This document shows positions 10,580 through 20,124 of a DNA stretch of 64,000 nucleotides, one piece after another. The notes beneath the pieces are model-generated. The model was given only the letters and a program-made list of their open reading frames with translations. It ran no database searches and was not told the DNA's origin. The stretch's first letter is position 1; every line of letters starts with the position of its first letter. Source of the stretch: Ustilago trichophora (taxonomy: Eukaryota > Basidiomycota > Ustilaginomycetes > Ustilaginales > Ustilaginaceae); contig OOIN01000003.1 in assembly GCA_900323505.1 (NCBI GenBank), positions 806,001-870,000 of the forward strand, written 5' to 3'. The translations under genes were made by a program, and so were the position numbers.

Positions 10580-10824
10580 TTGCTTTGTATCGAGACCAAG
10601 GATGCTTTTCCGATGTACAATCGCTTTCATTCAATCTACTCCTTGTGTCGCTTGACAATTAGCCTTGAGCTTCTCGAGGATGCTGCCTCAAATAAGATTC
10701 GGCTCGTGTATAAGCTCGGGCAACACACAACAGTTTTACACAACCGTTTTATGCACAAAAGATCCAACTTGAGCACGGTTGGACCCTGTGTGAATCAAGA
10801 AGCGGGCAAGTCTTGTGGAATAAT

Positions 10825-12084
10825 TCATAGCTCAAGAAGGTGTCTATAGAAAGTGTTGACTACACCGGGATGACTCCTCACTAGACCTCTCCAATTGATC
10901 CAACCAAACGGCTCGTCGGCCCTTGCAAAGAGATCGCCCTTGGGAACATCACTCACAATCTGGCTGTTGCTCCGCTTCGACTCTGCCTCCTGCCATGCCT
11001 CCACCAACTCGCTGCTGAACCCGTCGGAATCCAAGGGCTCTAGGTATGTGTTGAGCGCAGGCGAGCTGAAGAATGCGACCGAGAACCTGTCTTTCGTGCC
11101 CGACGGATTAGATACAACCCGATGGGTTGCTGCTTGGACAATGCCATTGGTAAGGAACTCCACCTGCTGGCCAAAATTGACAATGATCGATCCCTCGACG
11201 TGGGGGATGGACAGCCATGATCCGCTGAAGTCTTGGCCTTCAAGGCCGCCAACTTCAGCGGAGGGCGCAAGGAGAGTGAGCCAGCCGCTGTCTTTGTGCG
11301 CTCCGACGCCTTGGGTGCTGGAAGGATCGGATCGTGTGATGCCGTCGACGGTGGAACCGGTTGGATAGCGAATCGTTTTCATACGAGCATAAGGCAATGC
11401 GCCCAACCGGTCCAACGCAGGGTCCGTTGCTTGATGCTTGTGCCTCGTTTTGCCCGTCAAGAATTGCGATAGCTCGCCCTCGTCTACGCCCAATGCCAAC
11501 TCGATCGCTCGCGTCAGCTGGTTCGATACTTCGTTGGCCGTCTTGAACCAGTCCAACACGATTTCCCTGTGCCCTTGGCACGTTGAATCGCTGAGGAATT
11601 GATTCGGACCGTAGAGATTCAAAAATGGATGTCTCTCCAACAGCTCTTTATCTTCTACTGGCTGAACTTCGGGTGCATAGTCAACTTGGTCGCGCAGGTC
11701 TTGCCTTTGCAAGGTGCGTTCGTCGCCAAACTTGCAATAACCACGAAAGTGTCGGCTATTATCCATATCGATCTTGAGCCGTTCTTGGATGGGAAGGGAG
11801 AAGAAGCGAGAGACGAGATCAAACATGCCTGCTCGTTTGTCGTCCAGGGGGGTGCCGTGAAGGTAAAAAAAACCGATGCCAACCATGGCGAGACGGAGGG
11901 AGGCGATGAAGCGCTGAGATGAGGACGAATTTGGGTTAGCAGGCTCCCAGAGGGTGTAATCTAGGTGATAGTCGGAGAAGGAAGACAACGACTGCTGCTG
12001 TGCTGAGCCGCTTTTGGGCTGATGTACATCTTTACCGGTGACAGCTCCCGATGATTGGGCTGAGGAAATTGCTGTCGAGGACAT
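10825..12084 (-). CDS. 2-oxoglutarate/Fe(II)-dependent dioxygenase, isopenicillin-N-synthase-like
   Basis: 419 residues from ATG 12084. The N-terminal DIOX_N-type region (about 40-150) includes GIGFFYLHG, MFDLVSRFFSLP and RGYCKFG. The C-terminal 2OG-FeII_Oxy fold includes GAHKDSGWLTLL, so His263/Asp265 are the metal ligands; the distal ligand is His321 in ATHRVVSNPSGTKDRFS, with Arg333-x-Ser for 2-oxoglutarate. All key residues are present. Family members hydroxylate or desaturate small molecules; the substrate cannot be read from the sequence. The frame stays open upstream to a non-ATG codon near 12357, but that stretch encodes the GTACN tandem array and is not credible protein. It converges on the mannosyltransferase (245-base spacer) and diverges from Maf. 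A TACTGTA heptamer lies right at its start codon (12084-12090). Confidence 0.87.
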   Translation of the reverse strand: MSSTAISSAQSSGAVTGKDVHQPKSGSAQQQSLSSFSDYHLDYTLWEPANPNSSSSQRFIASLRLAMVGIGFFYLHGTPLDDKRAGMFDLVSRFFSLPIQERLKIDMDNSRHFRGYCKFGDERTLQRQDLRDQVDYAPEVQPVEDKELLERHPFLNLYGPNQFLSDSTCQGHREIVLDWFKTANEVSNQLTRAIELALGVDEGELSQFLTGKTRHKHQATDPALDRLGALPYARMKTIRYPTGSTVDGITRSDPSSTQGVGAHKDSGWLTLLAPSAEVGGLEGQDFSGSWLSIPHVEGSIIVNFGQQVEFLTNGIVQAATHRVVSNPSGTKDRFSVAFFSSPALNTYLEPLDSDGFSSELVEAWQEAESKRSNSQIVSDVPKGDLFARADEPFGWINWRGLVRSHPGVVNTFYRHLLEL

Positions 12085-12676
12085 ACTGTATGGTGCCGTG
12101 ATAGCCACGGATGATCGTAATGATAGCCGTGTCGATGATGGGGATGAGCTATAGCGAGACCAGAACAAGAGTATGTTGGGTTGTGAAGCAGAAAAGAGAG
12201 CTGACGATGTCGGATGTTTGAGTTGATGGTGGAAGAGAGGAGCGTATTTTGAGCTTCCCCGCACTTTTTTGTACAGTACAGTACCGTACAGTACAGTACT
12301 GTACAGTACCACCCGCAAGAGGTACGTGCGCTTGACCTGGTTGCAAGAACGGCACACTGTGGAAAGACGTGCTGTCCTGCCAAATTCGCGTCACTGACCC
12401 ACACAACCCGAAGCAGAGGTAGAATCACGGTAGCGTCCTCTCTACAGCCGCAACCTTTCGAACAACTTGGCTCACAACAGTGACAAACGATGTGTCGCAC
12501 TTGTGAATGGTGTCTAGTTACGTCTTCTTTCCGCACCGTTTGTTCAAGTTGAGGATCCTCCTCCACAAAGTCGAGAAATCGCCGAAAAAAATGCCGCACG
12601 GCCAACAATCATTTTGCATTTCGGCGTCTGGTACTCTCTCTTTCTTCCAACCACAGCACCCTCGCCACACTCAAAG
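12085..12676. promoter_or_regulatory. Divergent promoter region of the dioxygenase and Maf genes
   Basis: 592 bases between divergent start codons. It contains the GTACN pentamer array described separately and a TACTGTA copy adjoining the dioxygenase start. No protein-like frame. Bidirectional promoter function is inferred from gene orientation only. Confidence 0.5.
12271..12310. repeat. Eight-unit GTACN pentamer array with internal palindrome
   Basis: Forty bases made of eight consecutive GTACN units, with N in the order A, A, C, A, A, T, A, C. The centre (12291-12304) is the perfect palindrome GTACAGTACTGTAC. The array lies 187-226 bases upstream of the dioxygenase start and 367-406 bases upstream of Maf. 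Confidence 0.95.
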
Positions 12677-13918
12677 ATGTCGACAACAAGGCCAGACCCA
12701 GTGACATCGTTCGCTCTCAACACGCCGCTATTCAATAAGCTCGCTGGGAAGCGAGTCATTCTGGCTAGCTCGAGCCCTCGACGCAAGGATATTTTGGCTT
12801 CTGTTGTGAGTGACTGACCTTTCTGCTGCACGGAAGACCAGTGGGCAGAGGTATGGCCGGGTTGCTGACAGAATCTTTTTCCATCGCTGTCGTGGCTTGA
12901 CAGGGTCTGGTTCCAGAGATCGTGCCGAGCACGTTCGAGGAGGATCTGCCGAAAAGCGAGTTCACTGGCGAAGCTGTGTATGAGTACCCCGTTCAGACAG
13001 GGTCAAAGAAGGTCAGTAAGAGCCCACCGCTCCCTCGTCGAAACGCTTTGCAGTGCTCACAAAGTCTAACCTATCATGCACCTCCCCCTTCCTCCTATGA
13101 CGCGCCACTACAGGCACTTGAGGTCTACCAAAGGCTCGTGGTAAGTTGGATCCCTCATACCAACCAAGAAAAGTCTCTGAATGGGAGAACATCTACTGAC
13201 AACCTCGTCATTGCGCTTCATAACAGAGGGAGAACCCAGAAGACCCGCCAGACTTTGTCATCTCCGCCGATACAGTCGTAGTCAAAGATGAGGTGATTAT
13301 GGAGAAGCCCACCGACCAGCAGGACAATCTTCGCATGCTCGCTGACCTCAATGGAAACTCTGTAAGTTGTCAACCAGTGTGCGATGCTCTTTTTGCTCTT
13401 TGGGAGGAAATCGGCTGACGATTTACCGCATCGTGCTCTTGATGCAGTGCGAGGTGGTGACGGGCGTCACTGTCATCTGGCCAGTGATTGAGGCGCCAGG
13501 CTTCCAAATCAGGTAAGTTGCCCATTCTCCGCTTGATCAAGAGGATGTTACCAAATACTGATGCTCGTTCTGTGCTCGACAATTGCAGGTCATTGTGCGA
13601 ACGAACAGTAGTACGATTCGCAGACAATCCCTATTACATGCTCAAAGCCTACGTCGACTCGAAGGAGGGCATCGACCGTGCTGGAGGCTTCGCAATTCAG
13701 GTAAGCGTCAAGAGATCCATCTCAGACTATAGACTCAATGCTCAAATACCGCTCTCTCTTGGTGCGATGGTGTTCAACAGGGCCGCGGCTCGCTGCTGGT
13801 AAGATGCATCGAAGGCGACTACAACAACGTGGTCGGATTCCCTCTGTACAGTTTCAGCGCCTTCTTGCACGATCTCATCGAGAATGAGGAGCTGGACATT
13901 GTCGAGGACGATGATTGA
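12677..13918 (+). CDS. Maf-family nucleotide pyrophosphatase, seven exons
   Basis: Exons by splice signals and family match: 12677-12805, 12904-13011, 13114-13140, 13227-13361, 13448-13512, 13589-13700, 13781-13918. The spliced product is 237 residues. All introns start GT and end CAG: GTGAGT, GTCAGT, GTAAGT, GTAAGT, GTAAGT, GTAAGC. Motifs: VILASSSPRRKDIL (phosphate-binding SSSPRR at 31-36), YQRLV, VISADTVVV (catalytic Asp103), MLADLNGNS, YVDSKEGIDRAGGFAIQGRGSLLV and the EGDYNNVVGFPL signature. Known role: hydrolyses non-canonical or methylated NTPs to NMPs (house-cleaning). The third exon is only 27 bases (ALEVYQRLV). The highest intron density in the window sits in this small gene. ATG 12677 follows AAAG and is the first ATG in frame. 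Confidence 0.93.
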
Positions 13919-14275
13919 GAGCAAGGTTTAGCTGAAAGACCGGCATCGCTTTGAAATGCAATTGCACCTTACCTGTTGATTGCAGCGAGACTGTCTTGGT
14001 TCAATTTGCGCTTGCGACCCAACCGTCCATGTCGTTATCATTTGTGCACTGAGTGCCTGTGCGTTCCGCTGCTGCCGGTCGAAATGGTTTTGAGAAACGA
14101 ATCTGTGCCACAGCCCTTTTGTAGATGGCAACAATCCAGCGCGCATCGAGGATCAGTTGAAACGGGAAGAAGCGATTTGTATTGGCGAATTGATGCGAAA
14201 GGCGGGCTAGTCACATGTATCTACGCTGATAAGAGATCGCTAGATATTTGGGTTGATGCACTCGTAGGTGCGGAT
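13919..14275. other. 3' spacer between Maf and COX VIIa-like gene
   Basis: 357 bases between two convergent stop codons; expected to hold both 3' UTRs. No repeat or gene seen. Confidence 0.55.
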
Positions 14276-14796
14276 CTAAGACTTGCGCTTCTTGCCCTAT
14301 TGTGTGTAAGGTCGAGTAAGGTCGAAGATAGTCGAACAAGAGTCGCAGATGATGAAACGAGTGCAAAGGCAAGTGAGGTGATATTTAGTCTCGACGCGCT
14401 GCTGCTGAACGAGTGTCGGATCGTGAATGATGATACTTACGACAGCCATGTTGTAGAAGCCGACGGTGGTACCGTACATGCCGACACCGAAGAGGGTCAT
14501 GAAGAGACCCATGTAGAGACGGGAGCGGGGGAGGCGCTGGAAGACGGGGCGGCTGTCGGCCTGGAGGGCGCGCTGGCGCTCGGGCACGGTGTTCCTACAC
14601 GTTGATGATGTACAAAAACCAGAATCATTGTCAGTCTTGTCTTCTCCTTATTGCGGTGTCTTTGTCGGTGGATGGGGGAATGCAGCTTCGCGAAAGCCCT
14701 CGTGGAAATACGAGTCGGAAAGCTTTGCGAAAGGGAGTGATGCTGCAAGGGTGATGCGGGGCGAGATGCTCACTTGCGGTAAACGAGGGCGTCCAT
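14276..14796 (-). CDS. Cytochrome c oxidase subunit VIIa-like protein, three exons
   Basis: A 65-residue protein assembled from exons 14774-14796 (ATG 14796, 23 bases), 14441-14594 and 14276-14296 (21 bases including TAG). The introns are GTGAGC...TAG and GTAAGT...TAG and the phases fit. The product starts MDALVYRKN, then ERQRALQADSRPVFQRLPRS, one TM helix (about 35-57, YMGLFMTLFGVGMYGTTVGFY), and ends GKKRKS. The layout of a short matrix segment with a PRS motif, a single helix and a basic C-terminal tail matches fungal Cox VII/VIIa small subunits of complex IV in the mitochondrial inner membrane. The exact subunit name is inferred from that layout and not from an alignment. A second mitochondrial complex IV subunit (COX VIa) lies 4 kb away. 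The exon-only length is too small for simple ORF calling. Confidence 0.72.
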
Positions 14797-16211
14797 TGTG
14801 TGATGATGTGTCGGAGATGTGGTGGTGATGACAACGATGGTGGGGTAGGAAACGATACCTGATGGTGACCAAGCCCAAAAGTCGGTTTGCGATTCACAAA
14901 TCGCAAACCGACTGATTCGCTTCCGAAATCACCGCTCCGCTGCCTCATCAGAGAGAGGGTCGAGCCGGACCCACCCGTGCGACAAATTTGACATCTTTTT
15001 GGCAATGCAATGTAAGATTCAAGCCAAGGCAATTTTCCGCGTTGTGATGAAGGCTAGGACGTAACACAAGGTTTGTATCAATCTTGCATGACAGAAGAGG
15101 CCCCAGTTTGATGGTTTGATCCCGTGGGACCACCAATATCAACACTGCTGCCGAGTGGTTGAATGAAAAGCGATAGGCTTGTTTGGAGATGATCAGGGAC
15201 CATACCATAACACTTTGAGCAGCTGTTCAAAGTCAGGGGTTGGTGTTGCAGCAGCGTGCGTAAGCTCGAAAGTGCATTTTCGTTGAGGGAGAATTCATTC
15301 GAAGTTGAACATTTCAAGCACCGAAAGCTGAGAGAAGTTGGAAATTTGAATTGATACTCTAACCTCGAATAAGGGAGGATCGACAGACACGTACAAATTT
15401 GGTGGCAATTCGTATTCGAATTTGGAGAAAGGGAAAAAGGCCTCGACAGCTCAGCGGTGTGCAGTGATAGGATGCTGTGCTGAGGTTGAGTCGTTCCCCC
15501 CGCGCCCCTTTTTTTTTGTGAAATGGCCGTGCCACCAGACCAGCTGATTACTGTACTGCACTGTTAGTCTTGAGAGGAGGCTCTTGGACCACCTTTTGAA
15601 AATGCGCGCTGGCTTTCCAGTCAAAAAGAAAGCTGTGGATTGATCGCTTGCGTTTGGTTGTGCTGCGCGCTCTGTAACTCCACTTGCCCTCGTTCACAGT
15701 GTCACCCTCAGCCAAGTTGCAACTCTCGCAAAAGACGCGCTCGACATCGTTGCTTGGTCACCATCGACGCTACTTTCTCACCATCTCCTTCATCGCCTCT
15801 TGCTCTCTTCACCGTCATCTCGTGGCCTGGATCCGATTGACTCCATCTGCGCACCTACCATCTTCATCCATACTCGCACCGAACCTACTGTCAATAGCTT
15901 CGGCTCAATCATCGCCTCGACGCATCCTTAACATTCTTCGTTCCAAGCACCTATCTTGGCTTGTTCCGCCCGCCACTCGATCATCGGCCTCCTATCCGCA
16001 CCACGATCTCACTCTCCAACACAGTTGCATCTCATCACCCGATCAATTCCACCGTCTAACAAGACGCCCGCGGCTCGCTCAGCACACTCAGATCCACGGC
16101 AGCTCGGGCCTCTACTTCTGCCCCTTCAGCATTACTTTGCGGCATCCACCAGCAATTGGGCAAACATCGAATCAGCATATTTAGTGATACAGACATATCT
16201 CACACAAAGCC
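14797..16211. other. Divergent intergenic region COX VIIa/VAC8
   Basis: 1.4 kb between divergent starts. It holds the 15-bp hairpin at 14880-14913, a T-run at 15510-15518, one TACTGTA (15549-15555), and a long C/T-rich stretch from about 15,640 to 16,200 that is probably the VAC8 promoter and 5' leader. Frames of up to 166 codons in the C/T-rich part look compositional, not protein-like. Confidence 0.55.
14880..14913. repeat. Perfect 15-bp inverted repeat (hairpin, 4-base loop)
   Basis: Left arm AGTCGGTTTGCGATT (14880-14894), loop CACA, right arm its exact reverse complement (14899-14913). It sits 84 bases upstream of the COX VIIa-like start codon on the minus strand, so it is probably in its promoter or 5' UTR. 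Confidence 0.95.
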
Positions 16212-18122
16212 ATGGGTAACATCTGCAGTTGCTGCGGATGTGGCTCCTCTAGGAACGCCAACTACGAGCCTCTTTTGCTCGACAATGAGCGAGATGCTGT
16301 AGCTGATCTGCTCCAATACCTCGAAAGTGAGTCACTTCACGCTATCAGGCGACAATGCTGTGTACCATTCACTTTGATAGCATTGCATCCCGTACAGCGA
16401 GGTGGCGTAAGGCACATGCTGCGATTTGCCTGCCCAGGCTGACTGATTACTGACTTTCTTTTCTTTCCATCCCTTTCTCTCCATCCCTTTCTCTTTCTTG
16501 ACCGCTTTCTACGACTGTCTTTACTCTCGGCTTTCCTTGTCACAATCGCAGACCGCTCCGAGACCAACTTCTTCACTGGCGATCCCTTGCGAGCATTATC
16601 CACCCTCTCCTTTAGCGACAATGTGGACCTGCAGAGGAGTGCTGCGCTCGCCTTCGCCGAGATCACAGAGAAGGAGGTGCGCGAGGTTGGACGCGACACC
16701 CTCGAGCCCATCATGTTCTTGCTGCAGAGCCACGATGTCGAAGTCCAACGAGCTGCCAGCGCCGCCCTCGGCAACCTTGCTGTCAATGCCGAAAACAAGC
16801 TTCTCATCGTCAAGCTCGGCGGTCTCGAACCCCTGATCCGTCAAATGCTCAGCCCCAATGTCGAAGTTCAGTGCAACGCTGTCGGCTGCATCACCAACCT
16901 TGCCACTCACGATGACAACAAGACCAAAATTGCAAAGTCGGGCGCTTTGGTCCCTCTCACCCGTCTCGCTCGTTCCAAAGACATGCGTGTCCAGCGCAAC
17001 GCAACCGGTGCTCTGCTCAACATGACACATAGCGACGAGAATCGTCAGCAGCTCGTCAACGCTGGCGCCATCCCCGTCCTCGTTGGCTTGCTTGGAAGCT
17101 CGGACACGGACGTCCAGTACTACTGCACCACCGCCCTCAGCAACATCGCCGTCGACGCCGCCAACCGCAAGAAGCTCGCCCAGACCGAGCCCCGTCTCGT
17201 ACAGAACCTCATCGGTCTCATGGAGAGCAGCTCGCTCAAGGTCCAGTGCCAGTCGGCCCTCGCGCTCCGTAACTTGGCTTCCGATGAAAAGTACCAGATT
17301 GAGATTGTCCGCTCCAACGGACTTCCCCCTCTGCTGCGATTGCTGCGATCTTCCTTCCTTCCTCTTATCCTTTCAGCAGCTGCTTGTGTGCGAAACGTCT
17401 CGATCCACCCTGCCAACGAGTCACCCATCATCGATGCCGGCTTCCTTCACCCGCTTATCGACCTGCTCAGCCACGAGGACAACGAAGAGATCCAGTGCCA
17501 CGCCATTTCGACGCTCCGCAACCTTGCTGCCTCTAGCGAGCGCAACAAGACGGCCATCGTCGAGGCGGGCGCTGTGGAGCGCATCAAGGAGCTCGTACTC
17601 AACGTCCCCCTCAGCGTGCAGAGCGAGATGACTGCGTGCGCTGCTGTGCTTGCGCTTTCGGAGGACCTCAAGCCCCAGCTGCTCGAAATGGGAATCTGCG
17701 AAGTGCTCATCCCACTCACCGCCTCGCCCTCCGTCGAGGTCCAGGGTAACTCGGCAGCAGCACTTGGCAACCTCTCGTCCAAATCGGACGACTATGGACC
17801 GTTTAACGCTGTCTGGTCCACCCCCGAGGGCGGACTGCACGGCTACCTCATCCGATTCCTCGAGAGCCAAGACTCTACCTTCCAACACATCGCCGTATGG
17901 ACCATCGTCCAGCTTTTGGAGAGCGGTGACGCCCAGCTGGAGGAGCACATCAGGAGTTCTGACCAGCTGCTGCCACTCATCCAGCACCTGGCAAGTCTCA
18001 GTGCCGACCAGAGCGCCGAGGAGGAGAGAACCGAGGGCTCCGACGATGGCACCTCAGCAGAGGGTGAGATCAGCTCCCTCGCCAGACGCATTCAGGAGAT
18101 GTGTCTTGAGCCTCAGCAATGA
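16212..18122 (+). CDS. VAC8: Vacuolar armadillo-repeat protein Vac8
   Basis: Two exons: 16212-16326 and 16552-18122, intron GTGAGT...CAG. The spliced product is 561 residues, close to yeast Vac8 (578). The N-terminus [10 protein letters not shown] carries the N-myristoylation Gly2 and palmitoylatable Cys5, 7, 8 and 10 that anchor the protein to the vacuole membrane. From about residue 40 onward it is a continuous armadillo solenoid of about 40-residue repeats (e.g. [71 protein letters not shown]), ending in an acidic tail. Known roles: vacuole inheritance (Vac17/Myo2), nucleus-vacuole junctions (Nvj1), Atg13-linked autophagy and vacuole fusion. The myristoylation exon is separate from the ARM exon. 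Converges on COX VIa. Confidence 0.97.
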
Positions 18123-18779
18123 GTGTCTCTTCTTTGTCAAGCTTTACCGCATCCGCCTTTCAACTTTATCATCGCATACCCTCGTCCTTTGTATCTTCAC
18201 CCGTAACACTTTTATCATTTCCGCTCCACTTCAATCCTGTTGTCGTCACTCGACCTTTTATTATCACGCTCTTCCTCATCCATGCTGTTCTTTGTTCTGT
18301 CCTTTTGAAACCCATGATACGTTCTTTTCACCTCGTTTCCGTTCCAGTGTGTGTGGGCCACTGCGTGGGACGACTGCGCCTGAAGAAAAAAAATACATGT
18401 AGGGTGAGAGCAAGGCGTTCGTCGTCCGGGGTCAAGTGAGGATTAGGGAAGCGTATAGCTATTGTCCGCGCACAGTTCGATTTGGAGTGCTGAGTCGTTG
18501 ATAGCGCAGAGGCTGGTCGAAGACGCAGTCGTCTCACGTTTTGAGGACATTGCAATTCTTCAGCATCTCATGCACACAGCCCTCGCTCGCATCTTGGTCA
18601 ACGGAACGTGTACAGTCCTCCTAGCATGATCAAATCACGCACAAATTTGCGTCTCACAGACCACCATCCCATCATTCAAAGCAAGACAGATTTGAGGATT
18701 GGCATTGGGATCGAGTCTAAAACTAAACCTCCTCCACCATTTAACCAACAACGATACTTTAGAGTCGGGGAATGGTGCT
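18123..18779. other. 3' spacer between VAC8 and COX VIa
   Basis: 657 bases between convergent stops. T-rich just after VAC8, consistent with its 3' UTR. No gene or notable repeat. Confidence 0.55.
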
Positions 18780-19509
18780 TTAAGGGCTGACCGAGTAGTT
18801 GATCATGTCGTTGTGGAAGAAGCTCTTGGAGCCGTCACCCCAGGGGAAGGCCTTTCTGCGGATGTTGTTGTACTCGTAGAAAGTGCGCTCAGGAGGTTGG
18901 TCGCCGTTCTCGTGGTACTCGTGCACCATGTGTTCGTAGTGGTGCTTCTCGATGCCGTAGATGTAGACGCCGAGAACGATGGATCCGGGAATGCAGACGT
19001 AGAGAGAAACCTTGCGCCAGAGGTCGGCAGACTCTACAATGCAGCAATTGAAGTTGGTTCAGAGAGGAGAAAGGGTTATACTGGGGTCAGTTTTCTGTTG
19101 TTCTGAAATGTGCTGTAATTTTTGCAGTGGGTTTGAGAGCAATGATGTAGTCCCTCTGTCGGTTGGTTGCTAAATTGAGACGGTGATCCTCCTCGTATCT
19201 ATTGGCCTAGACGCTTCATCGATCCAAAGCGCACCCATTGCAGCTCACCTGTGCAACATTGTCGACGAGCTACCAGTTACACCATCCTCCTCCTTAACCT
19301 GCCACTGTATTTGTGCGTCCTGTTCCATGCTGTTTGAAGGGGCGGGATTACTTACTGGCAGCGTGCTCCTTCTGGTGCATACGCTCAGCGACGAATTCGG
19401 TCTCGCCGGCGGCGGTTGCCAGGCGGCGGATGGCGCTCTGTCCCTGAACGCGGGAGACGGCCGAGGTGACGTTACGACCAAAGAGGCCTGCTGCGAATCG
19501 CGATGCCAT
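18780..19509 (-). CDS. COX13: Cytochrome c oxidase subunit VIa (Cox13), two exons
   Basis: Exon 1 is 19356-19509 (ATG 19509) and exon 2 is 18780-19033; the intron is GTAAGT...TAG. The product is 135 residues. The N-terminus is a basic, Ser/Ala-rich mitochondrial presequence (MASRFAAGLFGRNVTSAVSR, then SAIRRLATAAG). After it come HQKEHAA, SADLWRKVSLYVCIPGSIVL with a single TM helix, and the conserved C-terminal EKHHYEHMVHE, ERTFYEYNNIRRKAFPWGDG, KSFFHND segment. This is the hallmark block of COX6A/Cox13. Known role: peripheral-helix subunit of complex IV that modulates activity with ATP/ADP and supports dimerisation. Although the frame is open upstream of 19509, that stretch contains no targeting-like sequence. 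Confidence 0.96.
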
Positions 19510-20124
19510 CGTTACAGTTTCGGAAAGTGGTGCTGATAATATGAGGGGAAGGGTTACAAAGGTTGGGAGATGGTGCCGATTTGAGATGGAGATGGGGTTG
19601 GCGGTAGGCGGGTGCGCCTGGTTCACACGGCCGGTCGAGATGGGCGAAATTCTCGCTTCCGAATTTCAGTTGAAGCTGCTGAGAAATGGAAAAGAGAGTT
19701 CAATTGCCAACCTCTGACTGCAACGGCAAAAGGCACAGGACGGCGTCCGGCTAATCCCGTACACGTGACCGAACCAATTTTTCTGTCTGTAACAGCCTTG
19801 AGTCTAACAACACTGGCGATATTTCGCCCACCAGCTGAAGGCATCTGATAAGGAACCTTCACCTCGCATCCAGGTAGGCCAACCTTGAGCTTACTCGCGA
19901 CGCCGTTCATTCATATCACAGGCGGTAAGCATGCGTGTCTGCTCAACTTGATTGCTTTGTATCGTGTATGAAATGCATCAAGAAGCGCCAAAATTGACTC
20001 CTGAGGGCTAGGGGATACAGGAGAGGGTATCACGATACAAGTGTCGTAGATCAGTAACTAACATTACAGGAGAGTAGGCTTTACAGCAGGACCAGCCAAG
20101 TAGATTCCCGAAGCAGGCGCGCGC
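19510..20124. other. Intergenic region upstream of COX VIa and downstream of the velvet gene
   Basis: 615 bases between two genes transcribed leftward. It should hold the COX VIa promoter and the 3' UTR of the velvet gene. No gene or repeat recognised. Confidence 0.5.

Noticed and set aside
12085..12357. N-terminal extension of the dioxygenase frame
   Set aside because: Begins at a non-ATG codon and translates the GTACN array; the family fold begins after ATG 12084.
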